Origin: Parvularcula sp039818345
GTDB lineage: Bacteria > Pseudomonadota > Alphaproteobacteria > Caulobacterales > Parvularculaceae
Length of the DNA stretch: 64,000 nt
Assembly: GCA_039818345.1 (NCBI GenBank)
Contig: JBCBUC010000003.1
Location: 1 to 64,000, forward strand
Direction: 5' to 3'
This document shows, in pieces, positions 16,058 through 24,827 of this stretch; the first letter of the stretch is position 1, and each line of letters opens with the position of its first letter. A program made the position numbers and the translations under genes. The notes beneath the pieces were generated by a model. The model searched no databases. It saw nothing but the letters and a program-made list of their open reading frames with translations, and was not told the origin of the DNA.

Positions 16058-16121
16058 CGAAAGCGGAGCGCCTAGAGCGGAAAGGCGCCGGTTTCAATGG
16101 GTTTTCGACCGAAGAGCCGGA

Positions 16122-17342
16122 TCAAACCGGCGGCAGGATCGAGGTTGCGACCACAAAGGCCGTCGCAAAGCCAATGACGTAAGCCACGAGGATCGATCCT
16201 GCGACAAAGATCGTACGCTGACGGCGACGGATGACCCGGATCCGCTGCGTCTCCTCAAGCCGCGCGATCAGCGCTGCCGATGGTCGTAAACGGGGCGCAT
16301 CAACCGGTTCGGCTGCTGGACTTGCATCATCGGAGATCGCCTGGAGCTTATTCCCTGGCTCTACCGCAACCGTTGCCTGCGGCAGCGGCCCAGGCGGTAC
16401 GGAGATTTCCGTGAAATCTTCGGGCAAGGAAGCGACGTGCTCTTGGGCGGGTATTTCTTTGGCCGGAGCATGGGGCTGGCCGAGTGCCACCACCGGCGGG
16501 GCCGGCATCCGCAAATATTTTTCCGTGTCAAAGAGATGGGTCAAACCATAGGCCGATGGCAAACGATCCTGGGGACGAGGCCCGGTGAGACGTTCAATCA
16601 CATAGGCGAGGCGCGGCTCAAGCCCTTCGGTGTTGGGCCGGCCCTCACCATCGCGCTCATCAACAGCCCGCGGATCGCCGCGCGCCGCGGCCAATAAAGT
16701 GAGCCCGAGGCTGTAAAGATCAGATTTCCCGCTGATCCGCCCCTCAAATTGCTCGGGCGCAGCATAGCGCTGTTTGCCAGCGAACCGGTCGCCGATCACG
16801 GACTCATCGTTCGATGCTTCGTTCAGCGCGATGCCAAAGTCGATCAGCACCGCTTCGCTCGGGTTGCTATCACGGAGGACAATGTTGTCCGGAGAAATAT
16901 CGCGGTGGAAAATCCGTCGCTCATGCACCGCGACAAGTCCTTGGCCTATCCGGCGAGCCAATTTGAGCAGCGCATCGGCCGGCACCGGTCCCATCGTTTG
17001 CGACAGGCTTCTGAGCGTCGGTCCGTCGACATAGTCCATGACGATGAAGATGAAACTCTGACCCCGGTGCTCGGCCTGCTGGCAGATTAGGTACTCAACA
17101 ATCGCCGGATGATTCACCTTCCGAAGCTCAGCTTCTTGATGAAGAAGGACCTGTAAATCAGCCTGCGCAAAACATTCGGGACGAAGGATTTTTAGGGCCA
17201 CGCTTTTACCAGCGTGATTGCGGGCGCGGTAGACTTCAGACATGCCGCCGCGACCGATCGAGGCTTCGATCTCGAAATTGTCGATCACAACTGATCCAGG
17301 ATCAAGAAACCACGGATCATCTTGGGCTAAGGTCGAGCTCAC
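16122..17342 (-). CDS. membrane-anchored Hanks-type serine/threonine protein kinase
   Basis: A protein of about 406 residues. The N-terminal kinase domain has a glycine loop (IGRGGMSEVY), the invariant Lys in VALKIL, the catalytic loop HRDISPDN and the DFG motif (IDFGIAL). A Pro/Ala-rich linker and a C-terminal transmembrane helix (AGSILVAYVIGFATAFVV) follow, leaving almost no periplasmic part, so any sensing is probably cytoplasmic or membrane-based. The GTG at 17342 follows GAGGGGGA at seven bases; the frame extends only to a TTG without a site. It is divergent from the hybrid histidine kinase, and no PP2C phosphatase is adjacent. Confidence 0.88.
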   Translation of the reverse strand: MSSTLAQDDPWFLDPGSVVIDNFEIEASIGRGGMSEVYRARNHAGKSVALKILRPECFAQADLQVLLHQEAELRKVNHPAIVEYLICQQAEHRGQSFIFIVMDYVDGPTLRSLSQTMGPVPADALLKLARRIGQGLVAVHERRIFHRDISPDNIVLRDSNPSEAVLIDFGIALNEASNDESVIGDRFAGKQRYAAPEQFEGRISGKSDLYSLGLTLLAAARGDPRAVDERDGEGRPNTEGLEPRLAYVIERLTGPRPQDRLPSAYGLTHLFDTEKYLRMPAPPVVALGQPHAPAKEIPAQEHVASLPEDFTEISVPPGPLPQATVAVEPGNKLQAISDDASPAAEPVDAPRLRPSAALIARLEETQRIRVIRRRQRTIFVAGSILVAYVIGFATAFVVATSILPPV

Positions 17343-17431
17343 GGTGCAATCCCCCTCGAGCCGCAACCTTACGTCAAAACCCCTAAACCTCCGTTGACCG
17401 ACAACGGCTCAATGTTTGAGCAAGTGCATCA

Positions 17432-17465
17432 GAACAACTTGAATTTGTTCCTATCTTAAGAACAA
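17432..17465. promoter_or_regulatory. candidate operator: GAACAA / TTGTTC inverted repeat plus a third half-site
   Basis: GAACAA (17432-17437) and TTGTTC (17445-17450) form a perfect 6-base inverted repeat around seven bases. A third GAACAA follows at 17460-17465. It lies in the 180-base gap between the divergent kinase and hybrid-kinase genes, where an operator would be expected. The cognate regulator is unknown and the arrangement could be coincidental. Confidence 0.35.
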
Positions 17466-17522
17466 CCGAGCAACTTTCCGCTGCTAAATCGGCTAAGATT
17501 AAAGGGTGATGGGTGGAGCATC

Positions 17523-19250
17523 ATGCTCGGGAAGCAAGAGCCCAGCAGTGACGATCATCTGACGCGCGCAAAAAGTCGCGTGTTCACCTCATCATGTCTA
17601 TCCGCTGCGGTGGCTGCGACCCTCGTGTCCCTCGTTTGTTCATTCATCCCGGACTTTAGCCAATCCCTGATCATCGGTGGTCTGGTGATTGCCGCGCTTT
17701 GCTTCGTGGCGCCTTGGTTGAAGCCGAAGGGCGGTCGTCCCGAGCAAATCTTTCTTGGGATTTTCGCTCTGCTGTTTGGCACGATGCAGATTGCCCTCAT
17801 GATTCGTGTGCCGATGTTATACAGCGCACCAGCTCTCTTTCTGATCGTTAGCGCCACATCGGTCACTCTGATTGGCGGCCGGATTGCGGGGCGCGTGGCA
17901 ACGATTGCTGCGATGGCGACGTTCATTGTGAGTTATCTTCTTTACCACGTGGACGAGCCAACCCAGTACTTCGAGAATGGTCAGTATGTGGATTGGCCAT
18001 CCGCTCTGATCGGTTATCTCATGGCGACGTTTGCCTGCTATCTTTGCGCAGGATCGTTCCGTTCCGCGATGACACGTGCCACGCATCGCCTCAAGGAAGC
18101 TCACAAACTTGCGATGGCCGCGAGCGATGCGAAAACGACATTCCTTGCCAATATGAGCCATGAAATCCGTACACCTATGAACGGCGTGATGGGGATGATC
18201 GACGGCATGCTTGAACGGGATCTTGCGGCGGAAGATCGCCGAGATCTTGAAGTGGCCAGCCGCGCGGCCCACTCGCTCCTGGCTATCCTCAATGACATCT
18301 TAGATTTTTCAAAACTGCAGGCCGGTGAGCTGACGATTGAAAAAGGACCAACACCCACTCTAGAACCGTTCGTAGACGTCACATCGCTCTTTACACCTGC
18401 GGCATCAGCAAAAGGTTTGTCGTTGCGTTTCGAAGCCAACGCGAACCTTCCATCCTACTTAGAAATTGACCCACTCCGTATTCGGCAGATTTTATCGAAC
18501 CTTATTGGCAATGCCGTCAAGTTTACCGAGCAAGGGAGCATAACCCTAAGCGTGGCCTACCAACAGGACGCCTTAAGGATTGCCGTAAAAGATACCGGCA
18601 TCGGTATTCCTTATGACAAACTTCCGGTGATTTTTGATCGTTTCGGCCAGGCCCAATCGGTCATTGAACGGCGCTATGGAGGAACAGGCTTAGGGCTTGC
18701 GATTACCAAACAGCTCGTTGACGCGATGAACGGCTCCTTGGCGGTCGAGAGCGAAATTGGTCAGGGCTCGACCTTCTTGATCACCATACCCGCAACTGTT
18801 TGTGACGCCCCGATCGCTGAGCCTGAGGTGATGATCGAAAGCGTCGATGAACTCGAACGACCTTTGCGCATCCTGGTGGCCGAAGACAACCGAGTTAATC
18901 AATTGGTCCTGACACGGTTCTTTGAACGAATGGGGCACCGAGCCACCATCGTCGATGACGGCGATGAAGCCGTCGAGCTCGCCCAAACAGTGCCGTTCGA
19001 CGTGCTCGTTCTCGATGTCATGATGGAACGGATGGACGGCATCACTGCCGCGCGTTTGATCCAAGAGGGTGATGGGATGAACACCGCGACCCACACGATT
19101 TTGGTGACCGCCTACTCCGAACGCGATGTCGCCGATCAGGTTGGCAATGTGCGAATTGATGGTTTGCTGATGAAACCTTTGCGCTTTGACGACTTGCGGT
19201 CCATGCTGAACAAAGCAGGGCCCCGGCCCGACGTCACCGCCGCCGCTTGA
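17523..19250 (+). CDS. hybrid sensor histidine kinase/response regulator
   Basis: A 575-residue hybrid kinase. Several transmembrane helices cover residues ~20-185. A HisKA domain with the H-box NMSHEIRTPMNGVMG (His213) and a HATPase domain (NAVKFTEQG, KDTGIGI, GGTGLGLAI) follow. The C-terminal receiver has the acidic patch VAEDNRVNQ and Asp498 in VLDVMMERMDG. The receiver lets the protein pass phosphate to a separate Hpt/regulator or act as a phosphate sink. No Hpt or output gene is adjacent. The start ATG is preceded by GGTGGAG. It is convergent with the AraC-type gene, 18 bases apart. Confidence 0.9.
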   Translation: MLGKQEPSSDDHLTRAKSRVFTSSCLSAAVAATLVSLVCSFIPDFSQSLIIGGLVIAALCFVAPWLKPKGGRPEQIFLGIFALLFGTMQIALMIRVPMLYSAPALFLIVSATSVTLIGGRIAGRVATIAAMATFIVSYLLYHVDEPTQYFENGQYVDWPSALIGYLMATFACYLCAGSFRSAMTRATHRLKEAHKLAMAASDAKTTFLANMSHEIRTPMNGVMGMIDGMLERDLAAEDRRDLEVASRAAHSLLAILNDILDFSKLQAGELTIEKGPTPTLEPFVDVTSLFTPAASAKGLSLRFEANANLPSYLEIDPLRIRQILSNLIGNAVKFTEQGSITLSVAYQQDALRIAVKDTGIGIPYDKLPVIFDRFGQAQSVIERRYGGTGLGLAITKQLVDAMNGSLAVESEIGQGSTFLITIPATVCDAPIAEPEVMIESVDELERPLRILVAEDNRVNQLVLTRFFERMGHRATIVDDGDEAVELAQTVPFDVLVLDVMMERMDGITAARLIQEGDGMNTATHTILVTAYSERDVADQVGNVRIDGLLMKPLRFDDLRSMLNKAGPRPDVTAAA

Positions 19251-19268
19251 CCCTATCAGCCGACCCGA

Positions 19269-20384
19269 TCATTTTTTCACGGATAATCGATACGCTGTCG
19301 GTGTGAAGCCCGTCCATCGCTTAAACGCGCGCCGAAAGGCTCGACTATCGGAATAACTGAGCATCGCAGAAATCGTCTCGATATCTGTATCGGTTTCTTT
19401 CAAAAGTTCCCTCGCCGACGTCGCGCGCACCTCGTCTATCATTGCACTGACTGACGTACCGTGATGGGCCGCGAGGCGTTGCGCTGTACGGAGGCTCATG
19501 CCCGCTGTTGCTGCTATCGCGGCGGCTTCGAATGTTCCCCGCGCGGCATTTTCTAAAATCGCTTGTCGCAACTCTGTCAACGCCTCCGGCACACCGGCCC
19601 CGCCAAGTCTTTCTAGCTCTCGGCGGAAGTGGGTTCGCACGAAAGCAAAAAGCTCCACATTCGCATGTTTGATGGCCGCTGACATATCGGTGGCCCTGTA
19701 AATCATAGCGGTTTGTTCGCACTCAAATAATACCGGTGCCTGGAACAATTCCTCATATTCTTTGACCAGCGCGTTAGGCGCGTGGGTGAATTCGATCCGG
19801 ATGGGATTGATTTCAGTCGCTAAAATGTCTCGCAACAGCCGCGCGCCCATACCGAACGCAAACTCGCAAGATCGTCCGCCGTCAAAAGAATCAAGGGGAT
19901 GGTGATGGAGCAAATGCACCTCCTCGCCGAGTTCAATAATCCCGCCATCAAGCCGATCGGCAAGGATCCGGCGGTTCTCAAACAGCAAGTTGAGGGCGCT
20001 ACGAAAATCATCGGCAAACTGAACACCCTCCGCCAGGCCACCAAAAAATGTAAACGGAGCGCTTTTGGCAACGCGGAGCGACGCCGGCTCATCAGGGAGG
20101 CGTTCACTTAAATAGCGCCAAAAACGAGGCCCCAGCTCTTCGCGAACACGCGCGCCGGGGTCAAAGACTTGAACCGCTTCGGGCCCGACATTCTCCTCCA
20201 GTTCCTGCATCGAAACGCCCCGTGAGAGCGCATAGGCAGCAATCATCATCGCACCAGTCGCGATGGCCCTTGGCTCTGGGTTGATGGCGCCTTTGATCCT
20301 CCCTGTGGTGTTCAATGTCCTTCCCCTCATTATTGCCCATTCGTAAGGGCTGTTTTCTAAGGTGATTGCCTTGCTTGGCAACAT
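19269..20384 (-). CDS. AraC-family transcriptional regulator (OruR-like N-terminus)
   Basis: A 371-residue regulator. An N-terminal ~190-residue ligand-sensing region of the 'arabinose-binding domain of AraC, OruR-type' class is followed by a C-terminal double helix-turn-helix (~265-370). The latter includes AAIAATAGMSLRTAQRLAAHHG and the AraC signature in ISAMLSYSDSRAFRRAFKRWTGFTPTAYR. Ligand and targets are unknown. The start is uncertain: the long frame begins at 20384, with an alternative ATG at 20330. It is divergent from the pqi operon across a ~275-base AT-rich gap, so regulation of that operon is possible but unproven. Confidence 0.85.
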   Translation of the reverse strand: MLPSKAITLENSPYEWAIMRGRTLNTTGRIKGAINPEPRAIATGAMMIAAYALSRGVSMQELEENVGPEAVQVFDPGARVREELGPRFWRYLSERLPDEPASLRVAKSAPFTFFGGLAEGVQFADDFRSALNLLFENRRILADRLDGGIIELGEEVHLLHHHPLDSFDGGRSCEFAFGMGARLLRDILATEINPIRIEFTHAPNALVKEYEELFQAPVLFECEQTAMIYRATDMSAAIKHANVELFAFVRTHFRRELERLGGAGVPEALTELRQAILENAARGTFEAAAIAATAGMSLRTAQRLAAHHGTSVSAMIDEVRATSARELLKETDTDIETISAMLSYSDSRAFRRAFKRWTGFTPTAYRLSVKK

Positions 20385-20658
20385 CCTTGATGAATTTGGT
20401 TTTGTTATTTCGGCGATAATTGCATTTATTCCGAATACTATTTTGCTTTGTCTTTTTTATTACTTAGAGGGCGATGTTCTTGATTGACTTCGCCTTGCAA
20501 AGACCCCCAAAACATACAGGCCAATGGAACGAAACGCGCCATCAATGCGCATCAATTGTCCGCGACACAATCACGAAAAGCGGGTGTCATGAAAATCCTA
20601 ACCTCCGGGCGCTAAGGTGTGCACAGCCACCGTCGGGGAGGCGAGGAGGAGCGGACAC
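20385..20658. other. AT-rich divergent intergenic region between the araC-like gene and the pqi operon
   Basis: This gap is clearly more AT-rich by eye (especially 20390-20470) than the surrounding DNA, as expected for divergent promoters. A short imperfect palindrome (ATTCCGAAT near 20430) is present. I could not assign confident -35/-10 boxes. A short open frame at 20474-20680 has no support. Confidence 0.4.
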
Positions 20659-21273
20659 GTGGTCGAGACTGACCAATTGAGGGCGTGCTTAGCCTGCGAT
20701 GCCGTGTGGCGTATTCCGCCGCAGGAAGAAGGCGACCGCCATATCTGCAAACGATGCGGTGCCGTGATCGACGAACGAAAAGACGCGAGCCTCAACGCGG
20801 CCCTCGCGGCCAACACGGGCGCCGCGATTCTCACCTTGGCAGCCGTTTCGTTCCCCTTTCTCTCCGTCTCGAGATCAGGGTTAGAGAACAAGATCTCGGT
20901 CATTGATGCGGTGAGTATTCTGTGGCTTGCCGATATGGCGTTTCTGTCCGTCGCCTGCGGTCTCTTGATTCTTCTGATCCCGGTGCTGCGGGCCCTTTTG
21001 TTGATGGTGGTTCTCGTCGGTGCCCAAATCAAAGGCGACGCAGGACGGCCATTGGCTGCTATCTACCGATTGTCACGAGACCTCGAGCCTTGGGCGATGG
21101 CGGAGATTTTTCTCGTCGGTGTGATCGTTTCCCTGGTGAAGGTCGGCTCACTCGCTCAAATCAGTGTCGGGCCGTCCTTTTGGGCCCTTTGCGGTTTGGT
21201 GGGAACACTGAGTTTTGTCCAAGCCACACAGAGCTCCCACACCATTTGGGCGGGCTTGAGGGGGCGGCTATGA
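20659..21273 (+). CDS. pqiA: PqiA-like membrane protein, first half
   Basis: A 204-residue protein with an N-terminal pair of CxxC motifs (RACLACDAVW and ICKRCGAVI, probably metal-binding) followed by four predicted transmembrane helices. This corresponds to one of the two repeated domains of PqiA, the inner-membrane component of the Pqi lipid-transport system. The GTG at 20659 follows AGGAGG closely, so the upstream in-frame GTG at 20617 is rejected. The stop overlaps the ATG of the second pqiA gene (ATGA). In E. coli both domains are in one ~417-residue chain; here they are two genes. Confidence 0.85.
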   Translation: MVETDQLRACLACDAVWRIPPQEEGDRHICKRCGAVIDERKDASLNAALAANTGAAILTLAAVSFPFLSVSRSGLENKISVIDAVSILWLADMAFLSVACGLLILLIPVLRALLLMVVLVGAQIKGDAGRPLAAIYRLSRDLEPWAMAEIFLVGVIVSLVKVGSLAQISVGPSFWALCGLVGTLSFVQATQSSHTIWAGLRGRL

Positions 21274-21890
21274 TCACCGCGTCAGAGCTTGGTCTAGCCG
21301 TGTGCCGATCATGCGGTACCATCACCGATAAGCCCGGACAACGTTGCGAAAACTGCGGCGCCATGGTGCACATGCGTATCCCGCACAGCCTGCAAAAAGT
21401 ATGGGCTTTTTGGATCGCAGGAATCCTCTTTTATATTCCGGGCAATATCTTTCCGATCATGATCACGTCATCGCTCGGCAACGATAGCGGTTCGACGATC
21501 ATTGGCGGGGTGATCACGCTCCTGCACCACGAAAGCTATTCTGTCGCGATTGTCGTTTTAGTCGCCAGCGTGCTGGTTCCCGTCAGTAAGTTTATCGTCA
21601 TTGCCCTGATTGCCCTTTCGATCCAGTTCCGTTGGCCGATCAACACCCACCACCGCCATATTGCGCACCAGGCAGTGGAGTTCATCGGGCGCTGGTCGAT
21701 GATCGATGTCTTCGTCGTTGCCGCCCTCGCAGCCCTTATTCAACTCGGCTCGGTGATGGCGATTCACCCAGGAGAAGCGATCGGCTTCTTCGCTTTGTCA
21801 GTCGCCCTGACCATGTTTTCCGCCCAAGCGCTCGATCCCAGGCTGATGTGGGATCACGCCCCCGAGGAGGCCTCGCACAGCCATGGTTGA
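21270..21890 (+). CDS. pqiA: PqiA-like membrane protein, second half
   Basis: A 206-residue protein with the same plan as its upstream neighbour: two CxxC motifs (CRSCGTIT and CENCGAMV) and four hydrophobic helices including WIAGILFYIPGNIFPIM. This is the second PqiA domain. The ATG at 21270 overlaps the upstream stop by four bases. A longer frame reaching back to 20922 is only a shadow of the first gene. Its 3' end overlaps pqiB by eight bases, so the set is one translationally coupled operon. Confidence 0.85.
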   Translation: MITASELGLAVCRSCGTITDKPGQRCENCGAMVHMRIPHSLQKVWAFWIAGILFYIPGNIFPIMITSSLGNDSGSTIIGGVITLLHHESYSVAIVVLVASVLVPVSKFIVIALIALSIQFRWPINTHHRHIAHQAVEFIGRWSMIDVFVVAALAALIQLGSVMAIHPGEAIGFFALSVALTMFSAQALDPRLMWDHAPEEASHSHG

Positions 21891-23490
21891 TCACACCAAT
21901 ATCGAGGACGCCGCGCCAGCGACGAGACCGACGGGAGCCAAGCGTGTCTCCGCGGTTTGGCTGGTGCCGATTTTCGCCGCCCTGCTTGGCGCTTTTGTCA
22001 GCTATAACGCCTTCTCCTCCCAAGGGCCCTTGGTCGAGATTGAATTCGACAGCGCGAGCGGCATCGTCGCGGGCAAAACATACATTCGGCACAAAGATGT
22101 CGTTGTCGGTGAGGTGGAAGAGGTTCTTCTTAGCGACAATGCTGAAAGCGTCATTGTGCACGCCCGTCTCGAAAAAGAAATGACGCCTTATCTTGGCGAC
22201 ACCACTGAGTTTTGGATCGTTAGTGCTCGGATTGATGGCGGACAGATCACGGGATTAGGTACGCTTCTGTCTGGATCCTTTATCGAGATGGACTGGTCCG
22301 GCCCACCCACGAGACGCATTCGGAAAGTCAAAGGTCTCCCCCAAGCGCCGCTGACCAAACCGGGTGCGCCGGGTCGCCGGGTGACCTTGCGTTCAGACAC
22401 AGCCGGTTCACTCAGCGTCGGCTCACCAATATACTTCAGACAACTCCCTGTGGGCCGCATTGAAAGCCGTCGCCTGACCGACGATGCCAAACATGTCGTC
22501 TTCGACGCCTTTATCGATGCTCCTTATGACGAGCAAGTGAGCCTGGCCACACGCTTTTGGAACGTCTCTGGCTTGTCCGTTGAGGCGGGAGCGGAGGGCG
22601 TTGTCGTCCGTATGGAATCACTGACCACGCTTCTTTCTGGCGGAATCGCATTTGAGGAGATTGGGCCAGAAGTCAATACTCCGTTAGCTGATGATGGAAC
22701 AGAATTTGGCATCTTCGCAAGCCGCAACGCCGCTGAAGAAAGCCTTTTCCGCGTCGGCGAGGGCGCAGATGACTACCGCTTCATTGCTCGGTTCTCGGAA
22801 TCGATTGGCGGACTGCGTCCAGGTGCGCCCATCACCGTGGAAGGCATTGTCGTGGGCCGGGTTGCTGATGTGGTGGTCAAAGGCTCTGAAGAGGTCGGCG
22901 AGGACCTGGAAATCTACTCAATCTTGCAGTTTGAGCCGGGCCGACTAGGCTTTGGGGGTATCACGCAAGAAGAGTTTCAGGCCGAGTTCGATGTGCTGAT
23001 TGGTCGTGGTGTTCGCGTACAACTGGCATCAGGCAACCTTTTGACCGGTGCTCTGTCCGTTCAATTGAATGTGATCGAGGACGCGGAACCGGCCCTGATA
23101 GATTACAACGCCGAACCTTATCCGGCGCTGCCAACGGCACCGTCGGAAATCGCCGCGCTGACCAGCAATTTCGAACAGCTGCTTGCCTCGCTTGCGGAAC
23201 TTCCACTTGAAGATTTGGTGCTGGCCGCGACAGGGCTGCTCCAGGAGGCGGAAGGCGTTCTAGGCAATCCTGCGATGCGGGCCTTGCCGCAAGATCTTGC
23301 TGAATTGACGGGCAGTCTCAACAGTCTTTCACAGCGTGCGGAGTATGCCCTAGGCGGTATCGATCCTGACTCAGAGCTTTATGTCGAGCTTTCTGCTGCC
23401 GCCGCTGAAATGCGCCTTGCGGCGAGGTCGTTAGCAGCACTCGCTGACCGGCTCGAAGCCCAACCCAACTCCCTGCTTACGGGCCGGTAA
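21883..23490 (+). CDS. pqiB: PqiB-like MCE-domain intermembrane transport protein
   Basis: A 535-residue protein with one N-terminal transmembrane helix (AVWLVPIFAALLGAFVSY) and three MCE domains, roughly residues 45-130, 160-225 and 290-385. Their signatures are visible (VEIEFDSASGIVAGKTYIRH, GSPIYFRQLPVGRIES, GGLRPGAPITVEGIVVGRV). A C-terminal helical stretch (~420-530) follows. E. coli PqiB (546 aa) stacks three-domain hexamers into a tube that spans the periplasm and carries phospholipids; this protein has the same size and order. It overlaps pqiA and is 11 bases upstream of pqiC. Confidence 0.92.
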   Translation: MVDHTNIEDAAPATRPTGAKRVSAVWLVPIFAALLGAFVSYNAFSSQGPLVEIEFDSASGIVAGKTYIRHKDVVVGEVEEVLLSDNAESVIVHARLEKEMTPYLGDTTEFWIVSARIDGGQITGLGTLLSGSFIEMDWSGPPTRRIRKVKGLPQAPLTKPGAPGRRVTLRSDTAGSLSVGSPIYFRQLPVGRIESRRLTDDAKHVVFDAFIDAPYDEQVSLATRFWNVSGLSVEAGAEGVVVRMESLTTLLSGGIAFEEIGPEVNTPLADDGTEFGIFASRNAAEESLFRVGEGADDYRFIARFSESIGGLRPGAPITVEGIVVGRVADVVVKGSEEVGEDLEIYSILQFEPGRLGFGGITQEEFQAEFDVLIGRGVRVQLASGNLLTGALSVQLNVIEDAEPALIDYNAEPYPALPTAPSEIAALTSNFEQLLASLAELPLEDLVLAATGLLQEAEGVLGNPAMRALPQDLAELTGSLNSLSQRAEYALGGIDPDSELYVELSAAAAEMRLAARSLAALADRLEAQPNSLLTGR

Positions 23491-23501
23491 GGAGAATTCT
23501 G

Positions 23502-24077
23502 ATGCCTAAGTCTTTATCGCTTGCGATCCTCCTCCTACTTACCGCCTGTGCAGGTGCGCCGCCGAAGTTTTATCTTCTCGAAGGACCAAACCCCCAGAGC
23601 CGCGCGCAGGCGCCAGCCGAGCATTTATCGACCATTGGGATCTCTCGGGTGTCCCTCCCCGCTTATGCGAACTCAGAAAAAATCGCGCGTATTGATCAGT
23701 CTCGCCAGCTTTTTAAAGAAGACGACCATCGCTGGGCAGAACCACCGGCGGATGGGATGACCCGAGTGCTAGCTGCGTCTCTTGCGAAAGAGACAGGCGC
23801 GACCGTGATTATCGAGCCTTTTCCGCGAGGGCTTGATCCAGACCTCAGGGTCGCAGTTCATTTTGACCGTTTTCTCCGGTCGCCCAGCGGCGCCGCGATG
23901 ATCAGCGGGCAGTACACTCTCGAGGACAGCCTGGGCCGTGAGGTTCTCGCGATTGAACCCTTCGCCGTTGACGTCGAAAGCGCATCTGCTGGGTACAGTG
24001 ACTATGCCGCGGCCGTGGCGAGCGCGATCGACGAGCTCGGCGTCACGATCAGCCGAACAGCGAACGCCCTCGACTGA
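23502..24077 (+). CDS. pqiC: PqiC-like outer-membrane lipoprotein
   Basis: A 191-residue lipoprotein with a signal peptide and lipobox LTAC (Cys16), followed by an ABC-transport-auxiliary (DUF330) domain. That domain includes KFYLLEG at its start, TIGISRVSLPAYANSEKIARI, and a conserved VAVHFDRFLRSPSG strand. PqiC anchors the PqiB tube at the outer membrane. A good ribosome-binding site (AAGGAGA) precedes the ATG. It is the last gene of the pqi operon. Confidence 0.88.
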   Translation: MPKSLSLAILLLLTACAGAPPKFYLLEGPNPQSRAQAPAEHLSTIGISRVSLPAYANSEKIARIDQSRQLFKEDDHRWAEPPADGMTRVLAASLAKETGATVIIEPFPRGLDPDLRVAVHFDRFLRSPSGAAMISGQYTLEDSLGREVLAIEPFAVDVESASAGYSDYAAAVASAIDELGVTISRTANALD

Positions 24078-24082
24078 CCCTC

Positions 24083-24106
24083 AGGTTAGGAGCCACCAAC
24101 CTTTTT
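24083..24106 (+). terminator. weak terminator candidate after pqiC
   Basis: AGGTT (24083-24087) can pair with AACCT (24098-24102), which runs straight into a five-T stretch (24102-24106). The stem is only five base pairs with a ten-base loop, so termination would be inefficient. It does sit right after the last pqi gene and before the next two-component pair. Confidence 0.35.
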
Positions 24107-24149
24107 CTGGCAAGCTCACGGTGCGCCGCGATTCGAGGGAGCGCCGGGG

Positions 24150-24827
24150 ATGCATGTCCTACTGGTCGAAGACAACGACGAAACAGCTGAGTTCATATGC
24201 CGTGGCCTCAACGAGGCAGGCGAACTGGTCGAGCGTGAATCAGACGGCAAAGCAGGCCTGGTGGCCGCAGCCAGCGGTTCGTTCGATGTTTTGATCTTCG
24301 ATCGTCTGCTGCCAGAAATGGAAGGAGCCGACGCCGTCCGGGTCTTACGCAAGTCTGGGGTGACGACACCTATCATCATGCTGACTGCCTTATCCGGTAT
24401 CGAAGACCGTGTGGATGGGCTCGAGGCAGGCGCTGACGACTACCTTGTGAAACCCTTCGCCTTTGCTGAACTTTATGCGCGCCTGCGTGCGCTCGCCCGG
24501 CGCCAGCCAATGGCCGAAGACGAAACCGTGCACCTAAGCGTCGGTGATCTCACCCTCGACCGAACGACCCAAAGTGTAACACGAAATGGGACGACTCTGG
24601 ACCTTCTGCCCAGGGAGTATAAAATCCTTGAATTCATGATGATGCATGAAGGTCAAGTGGTGACACGGACAATGCTGTTAGAAAAGATCTGGGGTTACAA
24701 TTTCGATCCCAAAACAAGCCTTGTACAAACACATGTCAGTCGCCTGCGCGCAAAGGTCGATAAGCCGTTTGAACAGGAATTGATCAAGACGGTCAGGGGG
24801 TCAGGATATGTCCTCTCCAGCACCTAG
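24150..24827 (+). CDS. OmpR/PhoB-family response regulator
   Basis: A 225-residue regulator. The receiver has the acidic pocket (LVEDND), phosphoacceptor Asp51 (VLIFDRLLPEMEG) and Lys in DYLVKPFAF. The C-terminal winged helix (~128-223) includes LLPREYKILEFMM and the terminal TVRGSGYVL. It resembles the CusR/QseB group. It overlaps its kinase gene by 20 bases, so the two are coupled. The target genes are not indicated by the sequence; the pqi operon upstream and the DUF1800 gene downstream are both candidates. Confidence 0.9.
   Translation: MHVLLVEDNDETAEFICRGLNEAGELVERESDGKAGLVAAASGSFDVLIFDRLLPEMEGADAVRVLRKSGVTTPIIMLTALSGIEDRVDGLEAGADDYLVKPFAFAELYARLRALARRQPMAEDETVHLSVGDLTLDRTTQSVTRNGTTLDLLPREYKILEFMMMHEGQVVTRTMLLEKIWGYNFDPKTSLVQTHVSRLRAKVDKPFEQELIKTVRGSGYVLSST

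Noticed and set aside
20922..21269. N-terminal extension of the second pqiA frame
   Set aside because: Reads out of frame through the first pqiA gene; the ATG at 21270 with the ATGA overlap explains the gene fully.
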